From: Eutrophocola sp964629325
GTDB taxonomy: Bacteria; Pseudomonadota; Gammaproteobacteria; Pseudomonadales; Pseudohongiellaceae
Length of the DNA stretch: 6,820 bases
Assembly (NCBI GenBank): GCA_964629325.1
Contig: CAZVSC010000089.1
Coordinates: 1 to 6,820, forward strand
Direction: 5' to 3'
Position numbers and translations under genes: made by a program. The stretch's first letter is position 1. The number at the start of each line of letters is the position of its first letter. Under the pieces are notes generated by a model. That model did not search any database, was not told where the DNA came from, and worked only from the letters and a program-made list of their open reading frames with translations. Below are positions 5,872 through 6,820 of the stretch, piece after piece.

Positions 5872-6820
5872 ATGGAACTACTGATCATTATTGTCTTTAT
5901 CATCGGTTATTGCGGCATCGCGTTCGAACATGCCATCGGCATCAACAAGACCGCGACAGCGCTGATCACCGGTGTCCTCTGCTGGACACTTCTGATCCTT
6001 TCCCAACCGTCCGACTACCTGCTCAACAGCGAGGCGTGGGCCCATTTCCTCCGGATACATGAATTGATGGAGCCTCCTGCAGGCGTGACCAGCACACATG
6101 AAAATTACGCACTCTACTCGCTCTTCGAATACCTGGCGGAAATCTCGCAAATCCTGTTTTTCCTGCTGGGCGCCATGACCATCGTGGAGCTGCTGGATTC
6201 GCACCAGTCGTTCCGTTACGTCACCGATCACATTCGCACCCGTAAACCCCTGCTATTGTTGTGGGTTGTCAGCTGGGCCACGTTTTTCCTTTCCGCCATA
6301 CTCGACAACCTGACCACGTCGATCGTCATGATTTCCCTGGCGCGCAAACTGGTTCATGACCGTGAAACGCGCCTGCTGTTCGCCGGCATGGTGGTCATCG
6401 CGGCCAACGCTGGCGGCGCCTGGACCCCTATCGGCGACATCACCACCACGATGCTGTGGATCGGCGGCCAGATCACCACGCTCAATATCATCGGCTCCCT
6501 GATCCTGCCCAGCATCGCGTGCCTGCTTGCGCCGCTGTGCCTGTTGTCCTGGCGCTTCAAGGGTACGCTGGGACTGCCGGACAGCGAACGACCGTTGCAC
6601 AGCAGCGGCGCCGTCAAGGGTGCGCTGCACATGCTCCTTGCTGGTGTTGGCGTACTGGTTTCCGTGCCGCTTTTCAAGACGCTGACCGGCCTGCCGCCAT
6701 TCACCGGCATCCTGCTGGGCCTGGGCTTGCTCTGGGTCTATTCGGACCTCCTGCATGCCGACCTGCTGGAACATGAACGCCGGCATCTCACCGTTGCCGG
6801 CGCGCTGTCCCGCATCGATG
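5872..6820 (+). CDS. nhaD: NhaD-type Na+/H+ antiporter, 3' end beyond window
   Basis: The first 316 residues of an open frame that runs off the right edge. NhaD exchanges cytoplasmic Na+ or Li+ for external protons across the inner membrane and supports growth at high salt and alkaline pH. The core signature is clear: FLSAILDNLTTSIVM (139-153, with the family's Asp-Asn pair D145-N146), then a block from AANAGGAWTPIGD (177-189) through TTTMLWIGGQIT (191-202). Hydrophobic segments are visible at about 2-18, 28-43, 91-108, 127-144, 168-183, 204-227, 250-268 and 277-294. Known NhaD proteins are somewhat under 500 residues, so roughly a third is missing here. The ATG is preceded by GGGA at a suitable distance. 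It shares the Asp-Asn-plus-Gly-loop architecture with the permease at 47-1387, so the two are distant relatives. Confidence 0.88.
   Translation, partial: MELLIIIVFIIGYCGIAFEHAIGINKTATALITGVLCWTLLILSQPSDYLLNSEAWAHFLRIHELMEPPAGVTSTHENYALYSLFEYLAEISQILFFLLGAMTIVELLDSHQSFRYVTDHIRTRKPLLLLWVVSWATFFLSAILDNLTTSIVMISLARKLVHDRETRLLFAGMVVIAANAGGAWTPIGDITTTMLWIGGQITTLNIIGSLILPSIACLLAPLCLLSWRFKGTLGLPDSERPLHSSGAVKGALHMLLAGVGVLVSVPLFKTLTGLPPFTGILLGLGLLWVYSDLLHADLLEHERRHLTVAGALSRID

Noticed and set aside
6253..6786. A 177-codon minus-strand open frame over nhaD
   Set aside because: It is antisense to conserved NhaD motifs and is Gln/Arg/Ala-rich with no domain.

Overview
This is chromosomal DNA of a Gram-negative bacterium. 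It is GC-rich by eye and tightly packed, with Sec signal peptides, a lipopolysaccharide-type family 9 glycosyltransferase, a periplasmic protein with a TonB-like C-terminal domain, and an NhaD-type sodium/proton antiporter. Together these suggest a marine or salt-exposed gammaproteobacterium. The taxonomic placement is inference; there is no rRNA or marker gene. I see no transposase, phage gene, CRISPR array, tRNA or rRNA.

Layout. A 12-TM-type anion/cation permease of the ArsB/P-protein/SLC13 kind (47-1387, minus) is followed by a hairpin at the left edge. It diverges from a two-gene plus-strand unit: a HAD-IIA (NagD-like) phosphatase (1649-2488), then 12 nt later a family 9, heptosyltransferase-like glycosyltransferase (2501-3592). 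The 261-nt divergent spacer between them is rich in structure: a consensus -10 box for the permease, two palindromes and three helically phased tandem repeats. The glycosyltransferase runs tail-to-tail, with only 7 nt between stop codons, into a minus-strand gene for an exported TPR protein with a TonB-like C-terminal domain (3600-5090). That gene diverges across a 225-nt spacer holding a two-tier hairpin from a small exported DUF6152-family protein (5316-5735). A strong hairpin and a 54-nt C-rich, G-poor leader then precede nhaD (5872 onward), which runs off the right edge.

How the genes may work together. The HAD phosphatase and glycosyltransferase look like one transcription unit, probably acting on a sugar phosphate and an envelope glycan; the substrates cannot be read from sequence. 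The permease and NhaD both belong to the ion transporter (ArsB/NhaD) superfamily and bracket the region, which suggests ion homeostasis, but they are not in one operon.

The points most worth following up are: a 12-bp exact sequence, TGGGGGAAATTG, present in inverted orientation at similar distances upstream of the DUF6152 gene and of nhaD; the Rho-site-like nhaD leader; the phased repeats and the 26-bp dyad in the 1.4-1.6 kb spacer; and an Asn in place of the proposed catalytic Asp in the glycosyltransferase. I did not find a clearly new multi-gene system.
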